64,000 bases of DNA from Cephalopachus bancanus (GCA_027257055.1 JAPVLO010000885.1:124001-188000), one strand, 5' to 3'. Counted from the first letter of the stretch, positions 1 through 12,466 are shown. Program-made: numbers and translations. Notes: generated from the sequence alone by a model not told the origin.

Positions 1-1905
1 ACACATCTACTCAAACCTGAAACAATAATTTCTTTGCTACAATTTTGATCAATTTTAAAAGTTGAAATATAATAGGAAAATATGTTCTAACATTATAAAA
101 TTGATTTTGCTTTTCTATTTGTATAGAAGATTACTATAAATGCCCTTTGAACTCAAAGAAAATAGTCTTCCTCTTTGGTAACACAAAAGATATTAAACAT
201 AACAAAGCTTTTTTATAATAACATAAATAAAAATATTGTGGGTAACAAAGCTTGCATTCCTACAGACCAGGAAAAGACAAATGCCACTGTCACTGTTAGT
301 TAAATAAGGGTGATGCAGAAATTGCAGGAGGATGTTGGTCTGCCAGGGATTTCTGGTAGCCATTTTCAATAATACATGTAGTTTTGCTTCAGGGCTTCAT
401 ACCAATAAGGCATAATGAAACAAAATGCTCATGTAAACCCCTAAAGAAAAAAAAAATGCATGTATAATTTAAAACACTTTTTGTTTTGTAATTTTGCCCA
501 CAATTCTCAAAAAACAGTTTATCATTTATTTTCCAGAAGAATGCGATCATAAGTAAGGATAATGTTCCTAAGTGGACCCTAATGATGTTATTTTCATTAA
601 CATATTTTTTGCCCATGTAATTTATTTTCTTCCAAAAACATTTTTAACATATCTCCTCAATTAAAATTTACTCTCACATTAACTAGGTACTTTGCATTGG
701 AGGTGCTGTCTTCATCTTTAAGTTGTCTGACATAGTTTTATTTTCACAATTTAAATATCAGTGCTATATTTGACATCAAACATTTATGAGTAAAATGATC
801 TATTAAAAATTATTCACCTTTCTATACTGCTTCACTTTTAACCAAATCAAAAGAAAAAATTCAAATCTAATGATAGTTGTGTTTAAGCCTTGAGAATGTC
901 TTAAAAAATAGTCAGAGATAAGAAAATAGTTGGTTTTCTGCTCGTGCTTTTAAAAAAAATATTGGCGTGGTACATTTTTTTACTTAACTTGACCTTTTGT
1001 GTTTCTAACATGAAGATCTACCAAGCATGAGACAAATGATACATGGGTTTCTACAGTTCCAACAACTCAAACAGAATCATTCCTCATGACCAGATCTCTT
1101 AGGATAATGTAATAAAGACGAAAAAGAAGTGCTAGCAGTAAGAAGGGTTTTATTTTGATTTTTAACAAAATACTTGTATATGTCTAAATAAATAGTAAGA
1201 TCAGAAAAATGTATACTTTGACCATTAATTCTTTCATAGTGGTTGAGGTAAAGCTGCAGGATGTGAGCAATAAGAGTCAAACAAAAATAACATTAGAGTT
1301 GTTTGGTTACTTTATTTTTATTTTTTTTAGAAGAGAAAGAAAACAAGTTTATTATTGAAAAAACATTAAACCAGAATGTGCTGTGTACTACAGGCAATCC
1401 ACTAAAGGATTGCAAAGACAGCAAGAAACCTTACCCTTTTGTGTAGCCAAGCAGATACAGCCCATTACATAACAAATATGAGGACTTGACAACACCTTCT
1501 TTCACACACAGTTCCTCCTAAATTAACCTGGTAATCAGAGTGAGCACCTATGTTAGTTAAACAGTGAGTACATGGCATCGTGAATCCAAAGGAAGAGTTG
1601 AACTCAAAATCGGGAAAGCATGGATAGCGCATGACAAATAAATAAGTAGTGGAAATTCAGGTAAACAACAACATCAAACATTTTTTTTGGTTTACATATT
1701 CTGTAAGCACTTATATAGCAACAAATTCACTGGCAGGAGACTTAGGCACTGGGGAACTTATATTCTAGGCAGAAACGCCAGTGATTGGGAATACTAAAGT
1801 AAGGTTTATGAACTGAAACATCATAGTTAGAAGAGGACAAGGAACAAGATTCATGACTTTCATCACACCCCTCTTCTTCTCAGTATAATCACACCACCTA
1901 CCTAC

Positions 1906-1908
<3 letters not shown>
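1..1908. other. Unassigned AT-rich sequence
   Basis: I recognise no gene or confident repeat here. Open frames are short (under 80 codons) and look random. At 1330-1370 there is a T-rich stretch followed by TTTATTATTG, which read on the minus strand resembles a polyadenylation signal. I could not tie it to a known transcript or retrocopy. Confidence 0.5.

Positions 1909-1942
<34 letters not shown>
1909..1942. repeat. (CA)n microsatellite
   Basis: About 17 uninterrupted CA units, with short CCTA-type units just upstream and an ATGCATGTG tail. It is a simple dinucleotide repeat, probably polymorphic. The minus-strand open frame that reads poly Cys-Val through it is an artefact. Confidence 0.95.
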
Positions 1943-1944
<2 letters not shown>

Positions 1945-3873
1945 CATGTGTACACACAGCAGCCTCTAGTAGTCTGGAGTTTGGGGTGTGGCAGATCTTG
2001 AAACAAGGTGAGGTAGGGACAAGTAAAAATGATAGACTGCTATAATTATTAGGTGTCTTAAAGGTATATAACCATTTTTTTCCCAGATGAAGACTATGAA
2101 ACTCAGAAAAGTTACTCAACTATTCAACCACTCTGAGGCTGTTTCTCCCCATAAAACAAAACTATTGGGAAGATTGAATATGGATTAACAAGTCAAAGTT
2201 ACTAACTAGTAGGTATTCCCTGTTTCGCATGCTGTTAAGTCTTCCTATCAAGAAGTACTGTAGGCTCTTAATATATGTCCAGGAATCCTGAAAATCATGT
2301 GTATTATTTCTTTTAGTTCCATTTACTTACTCTTCAATTGTATCACATTTGGGAAGGAAGAAATTTCTAGGAGAAATAAGGTTCGCCTCACCTCAGGAAT
2401 GTTAGAGCAAGCAGAATAATGACTAGAGAAACATAAAGCTGCATGCTAAGTTAACTCCCTCTGCTAAAGCAGCATTAGTGAATTTGATTATAAAATATAA
2501 ATCATCACATAGCATGGATTTTCAAGGTTATTTGTGATTAGTACAATCACAATTGTTAAACCTGTGTACCATATCACGCTCTTTTTCTGTGAGGTCCAAA
2601 ACTAATATGTACTATATATACCCTATGTCCAGAAGATCACAAATTATAATTTTGTTAAAAAATTGTCACAGTTAAAGACTGAATTGTATTACTCCATTCT
2701 CACTGTATCTGGTGTTAGAAATAACTCTTAAGATCTAGCTGTAATGTAACTGACATTGGGTTCTTCTCAAACAAAATGCAACCAATAATAATAAATTTAT
2801 GTAGAGACATTTTTCTCCAGAGAACCTGCAAGCTTTTCAATGGAAAAAAAGGGGGCTGGTGTTCATGACAATATGATAAGGTATTTTGGCATTCCTAGAG
2901 TGTAACTTTGGCTGATACACAGGTGTCAAAACAACACATCTTTATGGTGTGTGCTAATGGAAGGAACATGATGAATGCCCTTGAGCAGTGTAAGGAGGAA
3001 AAGCAGCAACAGAGCCTAGGGACAGATGGTGCTGATTTATTACTTTGAAATGTCAGAGGGTAAGTGTTTTCTGCATATTGAGTTAGAGGTAATGTAGAGG
3101 TAATGTTTGAGATTATTGTATTGGACTTGATATTTTGATACCGAATTTGAATCAAAATCATCTCATCTCTTAAGCAGGCTTATTGACAAAAGAGATGGCT
3201 GGATTCGAAAGACCTGACATCTTTTGGGATGTGCTCAGGAAAACAATGTAGTAGCTCTATGGCTCGTGAATATATGTGAAATGAATAAATGCCTTTTTTT
3301 CTCCATTGTCTTCAATTTCTATGACAATTAGAGTGTGATTCAAAGTGACATAGCCAAAATTCATTGTAACCAAAGTAGCTACTGTATGGTAGTTTGACAG
3401 TGAGATTAAATCTAAAAAAGAATTCGTGGATAAAACATTCACAAACCACAAATATTCTCTTGGCTTTTGCTTTACTGATCAGCTTTGTGGTATGTGGATT
3501 TAGTCTCAAAGAAACAACTACCAGAGGATTTTTTTGACCTCTTCATTACTTTGATATAATTTATGATAATAGATGTTTAAAATTGTTTTATGACTTATTC
3601 AGTCGTGTTAGATTTCTGAGACGTCCAAATTAAAGTAAGTTTATGTAAATTGCATGCTGATTGAATTTAAGTTATAAAAGCGCTCTTAATTTCATATCAC
3701 CCGTACCTCAGTATTTGAGAAGGATATAAGATTCCATACTGCACTATATTTGATCACACTTTAAATCAAGCTTCTTTGCTGTCAAACTCTGAACTGTTAC
3801 GTTTCATAAACTGTGCAGCTGTACTTTCTATAATTTGTTGTTTTAATTCCACTGTTCATTAAGACATTTTCAT
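1943..3873. other. Unassigned sequence with weak MIR-like patches
   Basis: No gene recognised. Around 2085-2260 short pieces resemble the core of a MIR SINE (a stretch like GCTGTTTCTCCCCATAAAAC), too weak to call. The rest is AT-rich with no strong repeat signature. Confidence 0.4.
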
Positions 3874-3885
3874 TGATGCTTACCA

Positions 3886-3920
<35 letters not shown>

Positions 3921-4218
3921 GAGCCGAAGTCTCACTCTGTTGCCTGGGCTGGAATGCAGTGGTACTCTCACGGCCACCGTAGCCTCAACCTGCTGGGCTC
4001 AGGTGATCCTTCTGCCTCAGCCTTCCAAGTAGCTGGAACTACAGGCACACGCCGCCACACCTGGCTAAATTTTTGATTTATTGCAGAGATGAAGTCTCAC
4101 CAAGTTGCCCAGGCTGGTCTAGAACCCATGGGTTCAAGCAATCCTCTCACCTCAGTCTCCCAAAGCGCTGGGATTATAGGCGTGAGCCACTGCACCCAGT
4201 CTGATGTTTACCATTTTC
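3874..4218 (-). mobile_element. Alu SINE with target-site duplication
   Basis: Full dimeric Alu on the minus strand: a T-rich tail at 3891-3920, then the body in reverse complement to 4201. The flanks 3874-3890 and 4202-4218 are a 17-bp direct repeat with one mismatch (TGATGCTTACCATTTTC and TGATGTTTACCATTTTC), the mark of L1-driven retroposition. It carries the derived hallmarks of this genome (GATTTATTGCAGAG centre). Open frames reading SHSVAWAGMQW are translations of the Alu. Confidence 0.96.
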
Positions 4219-4479
4219 AAAAACAGGTAGAGATAAATTGTCTACTGCATAAAAATATCAGATTGAAAAGGAGACAAACTCTGTTCTGTTTCTTCACCTG
4301 CCTAATTTATCTGACTAAGGTTCTTCACCTATTAAAAAAAGTAATCATTTTTACTTATTGAACATATATAAATATTATGTGGAATGCTTACAAAGAATTT
4401 TGATCTTAGAATAAAATTATTTCTTTAGAAATAAGTTGGTAGCTAATATATATAGATATATAACACATTTGTGTAGCAC

Positions 4480-4725
4480 TTAAAAATTTTGACACTTATT
4501 TAAAGAATTATTTTATTGATTATTATGTGTAACAATCCTATAAGATAGTCAATGTCAGTATCACTGATTTCATTTTTTTGTACAAGAACTAACTTACCTT
4601 CAAAGGGAATAAGACATTGGTTTATGGTCACTCAGCTAGAAGGTAGGAAAGGCTGAATAATAACATGGATCTTCTAACACAAGTGTTTATTATTCTAGAC
4701 CACACTATTTTAGTTTATGCAAAAT
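4480..4725 (-). mobile_element. MIR SINE fossil
   Basis: Reverse-complement MIR. The order is a partial 3' core (CAATCCTATAAGATAG), a diverged part matching the fraction of MIR that reads GAGGAAACTGAGGC, then GTCACTCAGCTAGAAGGTAG, equivalent to the MIR segment CACACAGCTAGTAAGTGG. It is strongly diverged, as expected for an ancient mammalian SINE. Confidence 0.65.
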
Positions 4726-5399
4726 AGACATGACTATACAATTATCATACATCTTTATGATGAGTAATGACACATATCTAGTCTGTTATTCAAAGAAAGA
4801 GAAATAATGAACAGAATATAAGCTGTGCAGATGATGTAGGTGCTCAATAAACATTTGTGGAATTAATTAAAAAACAAGTTAATTAACATAGAGGACATTT
4901 CTACCCTCTAGAAGTTTGAACATGAGACAGATGGGGGCATTTGTTGAACATCTATTAAATGCTAGGCCCTGTAAGGTAGTTCATATACATTGTCAGATTA
5001 CTTTGCCCTGTGTAGATACTTTGAAGCAATTCTAATTCATTTTAAAAGCTGAAAAAAAATGTAAATGGTATGATAGTGTGAGAAAAAAAGAAAGAAAAGG
5101 TATGGCACCATCTATCTTTTAACAGAGTCAAAAATGAATAAATCAGAAACAGGATTCAATGCCATGCTATAGAAAAATGGGGAAAAAGCAAAAGAGTTGA
5201 CCACTCAGCATGCCAGCCTAAAGGCTGACTAGTGGGAGGGCAGAACAGCAAAGATCAAATAAGCAGCCTCAGGTTCACATCTTGTTGCCTGGTCAACTAC
5301 TGCAAGGGCATTTGTGGATATAACTAATATGCAATCCATATTTACCCTACAGAAATTTGATAAGAACTAATTAGGGTGGCAGACTTCAAAAGATAATAT
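4726..5399. other. Unassigned sequence; possible MIR/L2 scrap
   Basis: At 4840-5030 the patches GCTCAATAAACATTTGTGG and TTGTTGAACATCTATTAAATG resemble the ends shared by MIR and L2. The remainder has no recognised content. Confidence 0.4.
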
Positions 5400-5400
5400 T

Positions 5401-5732
5401 GAAAGAGGTAGAAGAAAGCCGGGCTCGGTGGCTCAGCCTGTAATCCCGCGCCTTTGGGAGGCTGAGGTGAATGGATTGCCTGAGCCCGCGGGTTCGAGAC
5501 CCGCCTGGGCAGCAAGACCTCATCTCTACAATAAATCAAAAAATCAGCCGGGCGTGGTAGCACATGCCTGTAATTCCGGCTACTTGGAAGGCTGAGGCGG
5601 AAGGATTGCCGGAGCCCAGCAGGTCGAGGCGAGGTGGCCGGAAGCGGCCACTGCACTCCAGTTTGGGCGACCGAGTGAGACTCCAACTCAAAAAAAAAAA
5701 CAAAACAAAACAAAACGAAAGAGGTAGAAGAA
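5401..5732 (+). mobile_element. Young Alu SINE with perfect 16-bp duplication
   Basis: Plus-strand dimeric Alu starting at 5418 with GCCGGGCTCGGTGGCTCAGC and ending in an A-rich tail with CAAAA units to about 5716. The flanks 5401-5416 and 5717-5732 are identical (GAAAGAGGTAGAAGAA). Many CpGs remain. The left arm carries CCCGCGCCTTTGGG and GCCCGCGGGTTCGAGACCCG, which the copies at 31090 and 32205 share, so these three look like one recently active subfamily. Confidence 0.97.
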
Positions 5733-5814
5733 TCTCACTCTCTGGGGATTTCTAAAGATATGGAACTTTTCTGTATGCGGTATATAATTCCACAGTAACA
5801 TTCCCCCCACCCCA

Positions 5815-6105
5815 CCCCCTTTTTTTTGAGTTGGAGGCTCACTCTGTTACCCAGACTGGAGTGCAGTGGCATGCTCACAGCCACTGCAGCCTCAACCTGC
5901 TGGGCTCCAGGGATCCTTCTGCCTCAGCCTTCCAAGTAGCCAGAACTACAGGCATGCTCTACCACGCCTGGTTAATTTTGATTTATTGTACAGACGAGGG
6001 CTTGCCAAGTTGCCCGGGCCGGTCTCGAACCTGTGGGTTCAGACAATCTACTCGCCTCGGCCTCCCAAAGTGGTGGGATTAGAGGCTAAGCCACCGAGCC
6101 TGGCC
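5815..6105 (-). mobile_element. Alu SINE
   Basis: Minus-strand dimeric Alu with a short T tail (5820-5827) and a body ending GCCACCGAGCCTGGCC. Flanks share GTAACATTC versus CTAACATTT, a plausible but imperfect target duplication. Two overlapping open frames across it are Alu translations. Confidence 0.93.
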
Positions 6106-6539
6106 TTCTAACATTTTCTACCAAAAAATACCATAAGGATTCTCAGTACTTTCCCATCAATACCTTGCACCATTTCCCCAAACCTCTTCTGCATTTCTGT
6201 TTAGAGGCCTCTTTGTCACCTGACATAAGACCAAAAAATCCCTGCAGACCCAGTCTCCTTTTTAGAATACACTGTAAATTAAACACTTCTTTTATTAACA
6301 CTAATTGTCCTTATTTAACCACAATGAAGGGAAGGAAAATATTAACATGTTTGTTTATTATAGGTATCCTCACCAAGGAGAGCACAGGGTAATGACCACA
6401 ACAGGTTAAAAAATTAGAAAATTAATTAATCGTGCTTTTATAGACAGATTTATTCACAAAGTTAATGATTTGTTTTCTAGTGAGAAATGTAAGCTTCAAA
6501 AAGAATAGAAAACAAAAAGATTTATGACTGTATATGACT
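6106..6539. other. Unassigned sequence
   Basis: AT-rich, no repeat or gene recognised. A 75-codon open frame at 6165-6392 has no recognisable motif. Confidence 0.4.
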
Positions 6540-6887
6540 ATAAAAGTAGTCCAGACCAGGCGCTCACCCCTATAATCCCAGCACCTTAGGAAGCTGAGGT
6601 GAGAGGATTACCTGAACCCATGGGTTCAAGACCAGCCTGGGCAACTTTGTGAGACCTCATCTCTACAATAAATTAAAAAATTAGCTGGGCTTGGTGGCGC
6701 ATGCCTGTAGTTCTAGCTACTTGGAAGACTGAGAAGGAAGTATTGCCTGAGCCCAGCAGGTCAAGGCTGCGGTGGCCGGGAGCGGCCACTGCACTCCAGC
6801 TTGGGTGACAGAGTGAGACTCCAACTCAAAAAATAAATAAATAAATAAAATACACAAATAAATAAATAAAATTAAAAGTAGTCCAGG
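6540..6887 (+). mobile_element. Alu SINE with target-site duplication
   Basis: Plus-strand dimeric Alu, body from about 6555, with an A-rich tail that has become (AAAT)n at 6828-6872. The flanks 6540-6553 and 6873-6886 share TAAAAGTAGTCCAG. The left end is diverged (ACCAGGCGCTCACCCC), lacking the TGGTGGCT part of the Pol III box A region. Confidence 0.94.
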
Positions 6888-7545
6888 CTTATTGTAGAAA
6901 ATTTGAAAAATAATGAAATGATTAAAAAGTAGTATAAAACTATTTGCAATTTCACCACTCAGAAATGAATATTTTCCTGTAAATTAAGAAAACTCTTATT
7001 CTCTGAATACACACAGGTGCACACAAGGAAGCAATACATTATCAGTGACAGGCCCGCAATAACCAATTACAAGAATTTTATACCTTCAGAATGTTTAGAT
7101 ATTAGAATTACAAGACACAGATGATAAAATAGTCTTAATATTTCAAAATAAAGAACTGAAAGTGATCACAAAGTTTTCTATGTCCTTGCAGTGTTTGGGA
7201 GAAAGGTAAACACATTTATTAACTTTAGATTTTGGTAACGTAAGTAAAATGTGCCAGGGTTGCCCCCAAGATGGTACAGCCTTTACACATCACAGGTCCT
7301 TCCTTTTCTAGCTAAAATTACCCTGGACATATGTAACAAACAAGCATAAGAAATCTCTGAAAGATCTAAAGAAGAAGATGGGTTGTCTAGGAACCCCAGA
7401 ACACAAGGAAGGACATTGTAGTGAGTTCCCTGAGTATCCTTAGTACTTCTCCTATACCCCAAAAGGATATTTCAGAAGCCCTCAGCCTGCAACTAATAAC
7501 GGGCACAGGTAAAAACTCTAGGTAAACCTTGCTCTCCTAACCAAA
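6888..7545. other. Unassigned sequence
   Basis: No gene or repeat that I can name. AT-rich with no open frame above 60 codons. Confidence 0.4.
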
Positions 7546-7577
7546 ACACACACACACACATACACACACACACACAA
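7546..7577. repeat. (CA)n microsatellite
   Basis: Interrupted CA repeat (one TACA break) immediately left of the inverted L1. Confidence 0.9.
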
Positions 7578-8007
7578 AACCAGAAAATGGCCTAACAACA
7601 GAAAAATATTTTGGCTATACCCATACTACTAGCCTTGTAATATAGTTTAAAGTCTGGGAGCATGAAAGATATCTTCAGCGTTGTTCCTTTTGCTGAGAAT
7701 TGGTTTGGCTGCTCATGCTCTTTTTTTACTTTGATATTAATTTCTGTATTTCCTGGGTCTGTGAAAAAAGATGATGACAATTTGATAGGTATTGCACTGA
7801 ATCTGTAGATCTGCAATAACCTTGGGTAGGGTGGACATCTTGACAATACTGATTCTTCTAATCCAATATCATGGGATGTTTTCCCATTTGTTTGTATCAT
7901 CTTTGATTTCTTTCAGCAATGTTTTGTAGTTCTCGTTGTAAAGGTCTTTCACTTCTCTGGTTAGGTGGATGCCAAGGTATTTCATTTTTGTGTGTGGCTA
8001 TTATGAA

Positions 8008-8284
8008 TGGGATTGTGTGTTTTTGTTGTTGTTGTTTTGTGAGTCAGAGTCTTACTCTGTTGCCCAGGCTTGAGAGCAACGGCATGCACATGGTCATCAC
8101 AGCCTTGACCTGCTGGGCTCAGGCTATCCCTCTGTCTCAGACCTTCAAGTAGCTGGAACTACAGGCCTGCATCACCACACCTGGCTAATTTTTTTCATCT
8201 ATTGCAATCCTCTCACCTTGGCCTCCAAAAATCTTGGAATTACAGGCATGAGCCACTGCACCCAACTGGGACTGGTGTTTTTTA
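8008..8284 (-). mobile_element. Alu SINE inside L1
   Basis: Minus-strand Alu with a GTTGTTGTT-type tail, body 8036-8266. It has lost part of the right-arm/left-arm junction: after the ATCTATTGCAATCC stretch the segment normally reading GAGACGAGGTCT is absent. Flanking TGGGATTGTGTGTTTTT and TGGGACTGGTGTTTTTT look like a diverged target duplication. Confidence 0.88.
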
Positions 8285-9280
8285 TTTGGTTCTCAGCTTG
8301 TTGTATAGAAATGCAACTGTCTCTGTGCATTGATTTTTTTGTATCCAAAGTCATTTACCAAAGTCATTTATCAGTACAAGGAGGTTTTTGATAGACTCGC
8401 TAGGGTTTTCTAGGTATAGAATCATATCATCCACAAAGAGGGATAACTTAACTTCCTCTTTTCCTGTTTGTGTGCCCCTGATTTTCTTCCCTTCTCTGAT
8501 TGCTCTGGCTAGGACTTAGAGTACTATGCTGAATAGGAGGGGTGATTATGTGCATCCTTGTCTTGTTCCAGTTATCAGGGGCAATGCTTTTAGCTCTCCC
8601 CATTAAGCATAGTGTTGGTTGTAGGTTTGTCATAAATCTTACTGTTTTGAGGAATGTTCCTTCAATATCTAGGTAAGCTAAACTGTATTAAATGCTTTTT
8701 CTGTATTTAATGAGATAATCATGTGGTTCTGTGTTTTACATCTGTTAATGTGCTAAATTATTACATTTATGGTCCTGTGGATATTGAACCAGCCCTGCAT
8801 CCTGGGAATGAAGCCAGTCTGGTGGTGGTGGATGATCTTTGAAATGTGTTGTTGGATCTAATATGCTAGAATCTTGTTGAGAATTTTTGAATCTATATTC
8901 ATCAGGGAAATTGGCCTGTAATTCTTTTTCCTTATTGTTTCTTTGCCAGATTTGGATATTAACTCAAAATGAGTTAAGGACTTCAGTGTAAAACCTCAAA
9001 CTATAACAATCCTAGAAGAAATCATAGGGAATACCCTCCTGGACATTGGAGTAGGCAAGGAATTCATGACCAAGTTCTCAAAAGCAAGTGCAATAAAAGC
9101 TAAGATAAATAGGTGGGACCTTATCAAACTGAGAAGGTTTTGCACAGCAAAAGAAATTCCCAAGAGAGTAAAAAGACAACCCATGGAATGGGAACAAATA
9201 TTTGCAAGCCATGCATCTGACAATGGCCTAATATACAGGATCTACAAGGAACTCAAATGAATTGAAAAGAAAAAAACTAG

Positions 9281-9590
9281 GCCAAGTGTGGGGGCCCAGT
9301 CTGTAATCCCAACACTTTGGGAGGCCGAGGTGAGAGGATTGCCTGTGCCTAGGGGTTCAAGACCAGCCTGGGCAACTTGGTGAGACCTCATCTCTACAAT
9401 AAATCACAGAAACTAGCCAAGGGTGGTGGTGTGCATCTGCAGTTCCAGCTACTTGGAAGGCTGAGGCAGAAGGATAGTCTAAACCCAGCAGGTCAAAGCT
9501 GCAGTGGCCGTGAGTATGCCACTGCCGTCCAGCCTGGACGACAGAGTGAGACTACAACTCAAAAAAAAAAAAACAGAAAAGAAAAAAACA
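9281..9590 (+). mobile_element. Alu SINE (first of a tandem pair) in L1
   Basis: Plus-strand dimeric Alu from GGCCAAGTGTGG to an A-rich tail (AAAAACAGAAAAG). It sits in the A-rich segment that in L1 follows the codons for KELK and QLNKKK, and directly abuts a second Alu in the same orientation. Confidence 0.93.
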
Positions 9591-9591
9591 A

Positions 9592-9898
9592 CTGGACACG
9601 GTGGCTCATGCCTGTAATCCCAACACTTTGGGAGATCAAGGTGAGAGGATTGCCTGAGTCCAGGGGTTCGAGACCAGCCTGGGCAACATGGCGAGACCTC
9701 GTCTCTACAATTAATCAAAAAATTAGCTGGGCATGGTGGCACATGCCCGTGGTTCCAGTTACTTGGAAGGCTAAGGTGGAAGGATCACCTGAGTCCTGAA
9801 GGTTGTGGCTGCGGTGGTCATGAGCTTGCCACTGCACTCTAGCCTGGGTGACAGAGTGAGACTCTGACTCAAAAAGAAAGAAAAAGAAAAGGAAAAAA
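9592..9898 (+). mobile_element. Alu SINE (second of a tandem pair) in L1
   Basis: Plus-strand dimeric Alu from CTGGACACGGTGGCTCATGC to a GAAA-rich tail. L1 sequence resumes right after it (ACTCATTAAAAAGTGGGC), so the pair interrupts ORF2 at one point. The second Alu probably inserted into the A tail of the first. Confidence 0.93.
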
Positions 9899-10799
9899 AA
9901 ACTCATTAAAAAGTGGGCAAAAGACATGAACCAACATCTCTCAAAAGATGACATTCAAGTAACCAACAAACGCGTGAATACATGCTCAACCTCAACAATC
10001 ATCAGAGAAATGCAAATCAAAACTGCAGTGAGATACCACCTAACATTGGTAAGGATGACCATCATTATTAAGTCAAAAAATAATAGATGCTGGCACTGCT
10101 GCAGAGAAAAGGGGATGCTTCTACACTGCTGGTAAGAATGTAAACTAGTTCAACATCCATGGAAAGCAGTGTGGTGATTTCTCAAAGAACTGAAAATTGA
10201 GCTTCCATATGATCCAGCAATCCCTCTTCTTGGAATATACTTAGAGGAACATAAATCACTCTACCAAAACGACACCTGCATAAGCACTTTTATTGCAGCA
10301 CTATTCTCAATAGCAAAGACATGAAAACAACCCAGATGCCCACCAGAAGTGAACTGGATAAGGAAAATATGGTACACATACATTATAAACTATTATGCAG
10401 CCATAAACAAAAACAAAATCATGGCCTTCACAGCAACATGGATGCAGCTGGAGACTATCATACTAAGTGAGCTATCATAGAAACAAATAACTGAATACTG
10501 CACATTCTCATTCATAGGCAGGCTCTGAACACTTGTCACACTGACATAAGGGTGGGATCAGCATACTCTGGGCACTGCTAGAGGAGGGAGGGAGGAGGGA
10601 GAGAGGCACATGGCAACACAATGGGTAGCTGGTTCACTATCGAGGGAGAGAGAGCCAGCTAGAAGCCCAAACTTCACCTCTGTGCTACCTAGTTTATGTA
10701 GTAAATCCCCTCTTGCACCCACAACTCTAAAAAATAATAATAATAAACAGAGTCTCAGGCAGAATAAAAACAAAAGAGATAACATTTGTATCATCAGAG

Positions 10800-11455
10800 T
10801 CTAAGAAGAGGAAAGAAAGAATGGAACTACAAAAGTATCTCAAAAACTAATGGCTGAAAACTTTCAAAAGTTGGCAAAGGCATAAACACAAGGATTTAAA
10901 AAATTAAGCAAATCACCAACAGGATAAAGCTAAGTAAATTTCTGACAAGACACATTATAATAATGCTTCTGAAAACTAAAGGCAAAGAAAAACATTGAAA
11001 GCAGCCAGAGAGAAACAATACATACTTATAGGGGAGTATAAATTCGAATGAGAAGACGTATTTTATCTGAAACTATGAAGGCTATAATGAAATTATACTA
11101 TTTTTCAAGTTTTGAATGAAAAGAAGTTTCAACTGCAGATTCTGTATTAAGCATAATTATGATTCAGGAATGAAGGGGCAATTAAAACATTGTCAGATTA
11201 AGAAAAACTAAGATAATTTGTTGCTAGCAAATTTACTCACAAAAAATAGCTAAAGGTGGTTTTCTAAACAAAAGATAAGTAAAAACAGAAGATAGCCTGA
11301 AATTTCAGAAAAAAAACCATTGGATTAGCTAAAAATGTGGGCAATTATAACAGATTAACCTACTTATGAGTTTCTTGCATCATATTTGATGGTTAAAATA
11401 AACATTTTAACTCCATCTGTCATTACTTTCAATACATGTAGAGGAAATACTTAAA
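10800..11455 (+). mobile_element. Ancient L1 (L1M type) 5' part, fossil
   Basis: Segments such as AAAGCAGCCAGAGAGAAACA, CAGGAATGAAGGGGCAATTA and TTTGTTGCTAGCAAATTTAC match the region upstream of ORF2 in old mammalian L1M elements. It continues after the DNA transposon at 12480. No open frame survives. Confidence 0.7.
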
Positions 11456-11459
11456 ACAG

Positions 11460-12466
11460 TTGCAGTAATGCATTGCTTAACAACAGGGATACTTTCTGAG
11501 AAATGTGTCATTAGGCAATTTTGTCATGGTGCAAACATATTGAATATACTTACTCAAATCTAGATGGTTTGGCCTACTACACACCTAGGCTATATGGTAT
11601 AGACTATTGCTCCCAGGATACAAACTTTTGCACATGTTACTATACTGAATATTGTAGGCAACTGCAACACAATGGTCAGTCTTTGTGTATTTAAACATCT
11701 AAACATAGAAAAGACACAGTAAAAATATAGTATAAAAAATAAAAAATGGTACTCTTGTAGAGGGCACTTATCATCAATGGTGTTTGCAAGGCTGGAAGTT
11801 GCTGTGGGTGAATCAGTGAGTGAGTGGTGAGTGAATGTGAAGGCCTACATTACTGGACACTATTGTAGACTTTATGAACACTGTACACTTATGCTACACT
11901 AAACTTAATAAAAAATTTTTCTTCAATAATAAATTAACCTTAATTTACTGTAATTTTTACTTTATAAACTTTTTTTGTAACTTTTTGACTCTTATGGTAA
12001 TGCTTAGCTTAAAACATAAACACACTGTACAACTATACTAAAATATTTTTCTTTATATGCTTATTCTATAAACTTTGTTTTTAAGAATTTTATTGTTTTA
12101 TTTTTTAAACCTTTTTGTTAAAAACTAAGACATAAACACATGCATTAGCCAAGGTCTGCACGGAATTAGAATCATGAAAATCACTGTCTTCCACCTCCAT
12201 ATCTCATCCTCCTCTAAGATCTTCAGGGGCAATAACACACATGGAACTGACATTTTCTATGATACCAATGCCTTCTGGAATACCTCCTGAAGGACCTGCC
12301 TAAAGCTGTTTCAGACAGAGTATACTCTACTATAACAATAAAAATATAGTTTAGTACATACTAAGCGATAGAAATTGTTCATCTTCATGATGATCTGATG
12401 GGACTACTACGGTATACAGGGTCTGTTGTTAACCAAAACATTGTTAGGTAACACATGACTGCACAT
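11460..12466. mobile_element. Tc/mariner-type DNA transposon fossil
   Basis: About 1 kb with inverted ends: left AGTAATGCATTGCTTAACAA, right (reversed) CAGTCATGTGTTACCTAACA. Inner landmarks such as CCTACTACACACCTAGGCTA and GAATCAGTGAGTGAGTGGTG match a common ancient primate DNA transposon that I recall as belonging to the Tc/mariner (Kanga/Tigger) group. The exact family name is uncertain. It carries no transposase frame and splits the old L1, so it is younger than that L1. Confidence 0.75.

Larger units (their letters stand above)
7590..10750 (+). mobile_element. 5'-inverted L1 LINE with three Alu insertions
   Basis: Left part (7590-8958) is L1 ORF2 on the minus strand. Read in that direction it runs from the reverse transcriptase entry (diverged equivalent of [18 protein letters not shown], near 8900) to IPIKLSSSFFTD and LPDFKLYYKA near 7640. 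The right part (8959-10750) is plus strand: the ORF2 C-terminus ([34 protein letters not shown]), then the last ORF2 segment (9900-10540), a GGAGG-type polypurine tract at 10580-10605 and an A-rich end (AATAATAATAAA). This head-to-head order is what twin priming produces. Alus at 8026-8266, 9281-9590 and 9592-9898 came later. Both ORFs are riddled with stops. I could not find a convincing target duplication, so two adjacent L1s remain possible. Confidence 0.85.

Noticed and set aside
1320..1480. Minus-strand AATAAA-like signal beside a T-rich run as a retrocopy end
   Set aside because: No coding or UTR match and no target duplication found.
9377..9799. Open frames reading motifs like [12 protein letters not shown] or [11 protein letters not shown] in many places
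   Set aside because: These are translations of Alu sequence on either strand, not genes; they coincide exactly with Alu bodies.
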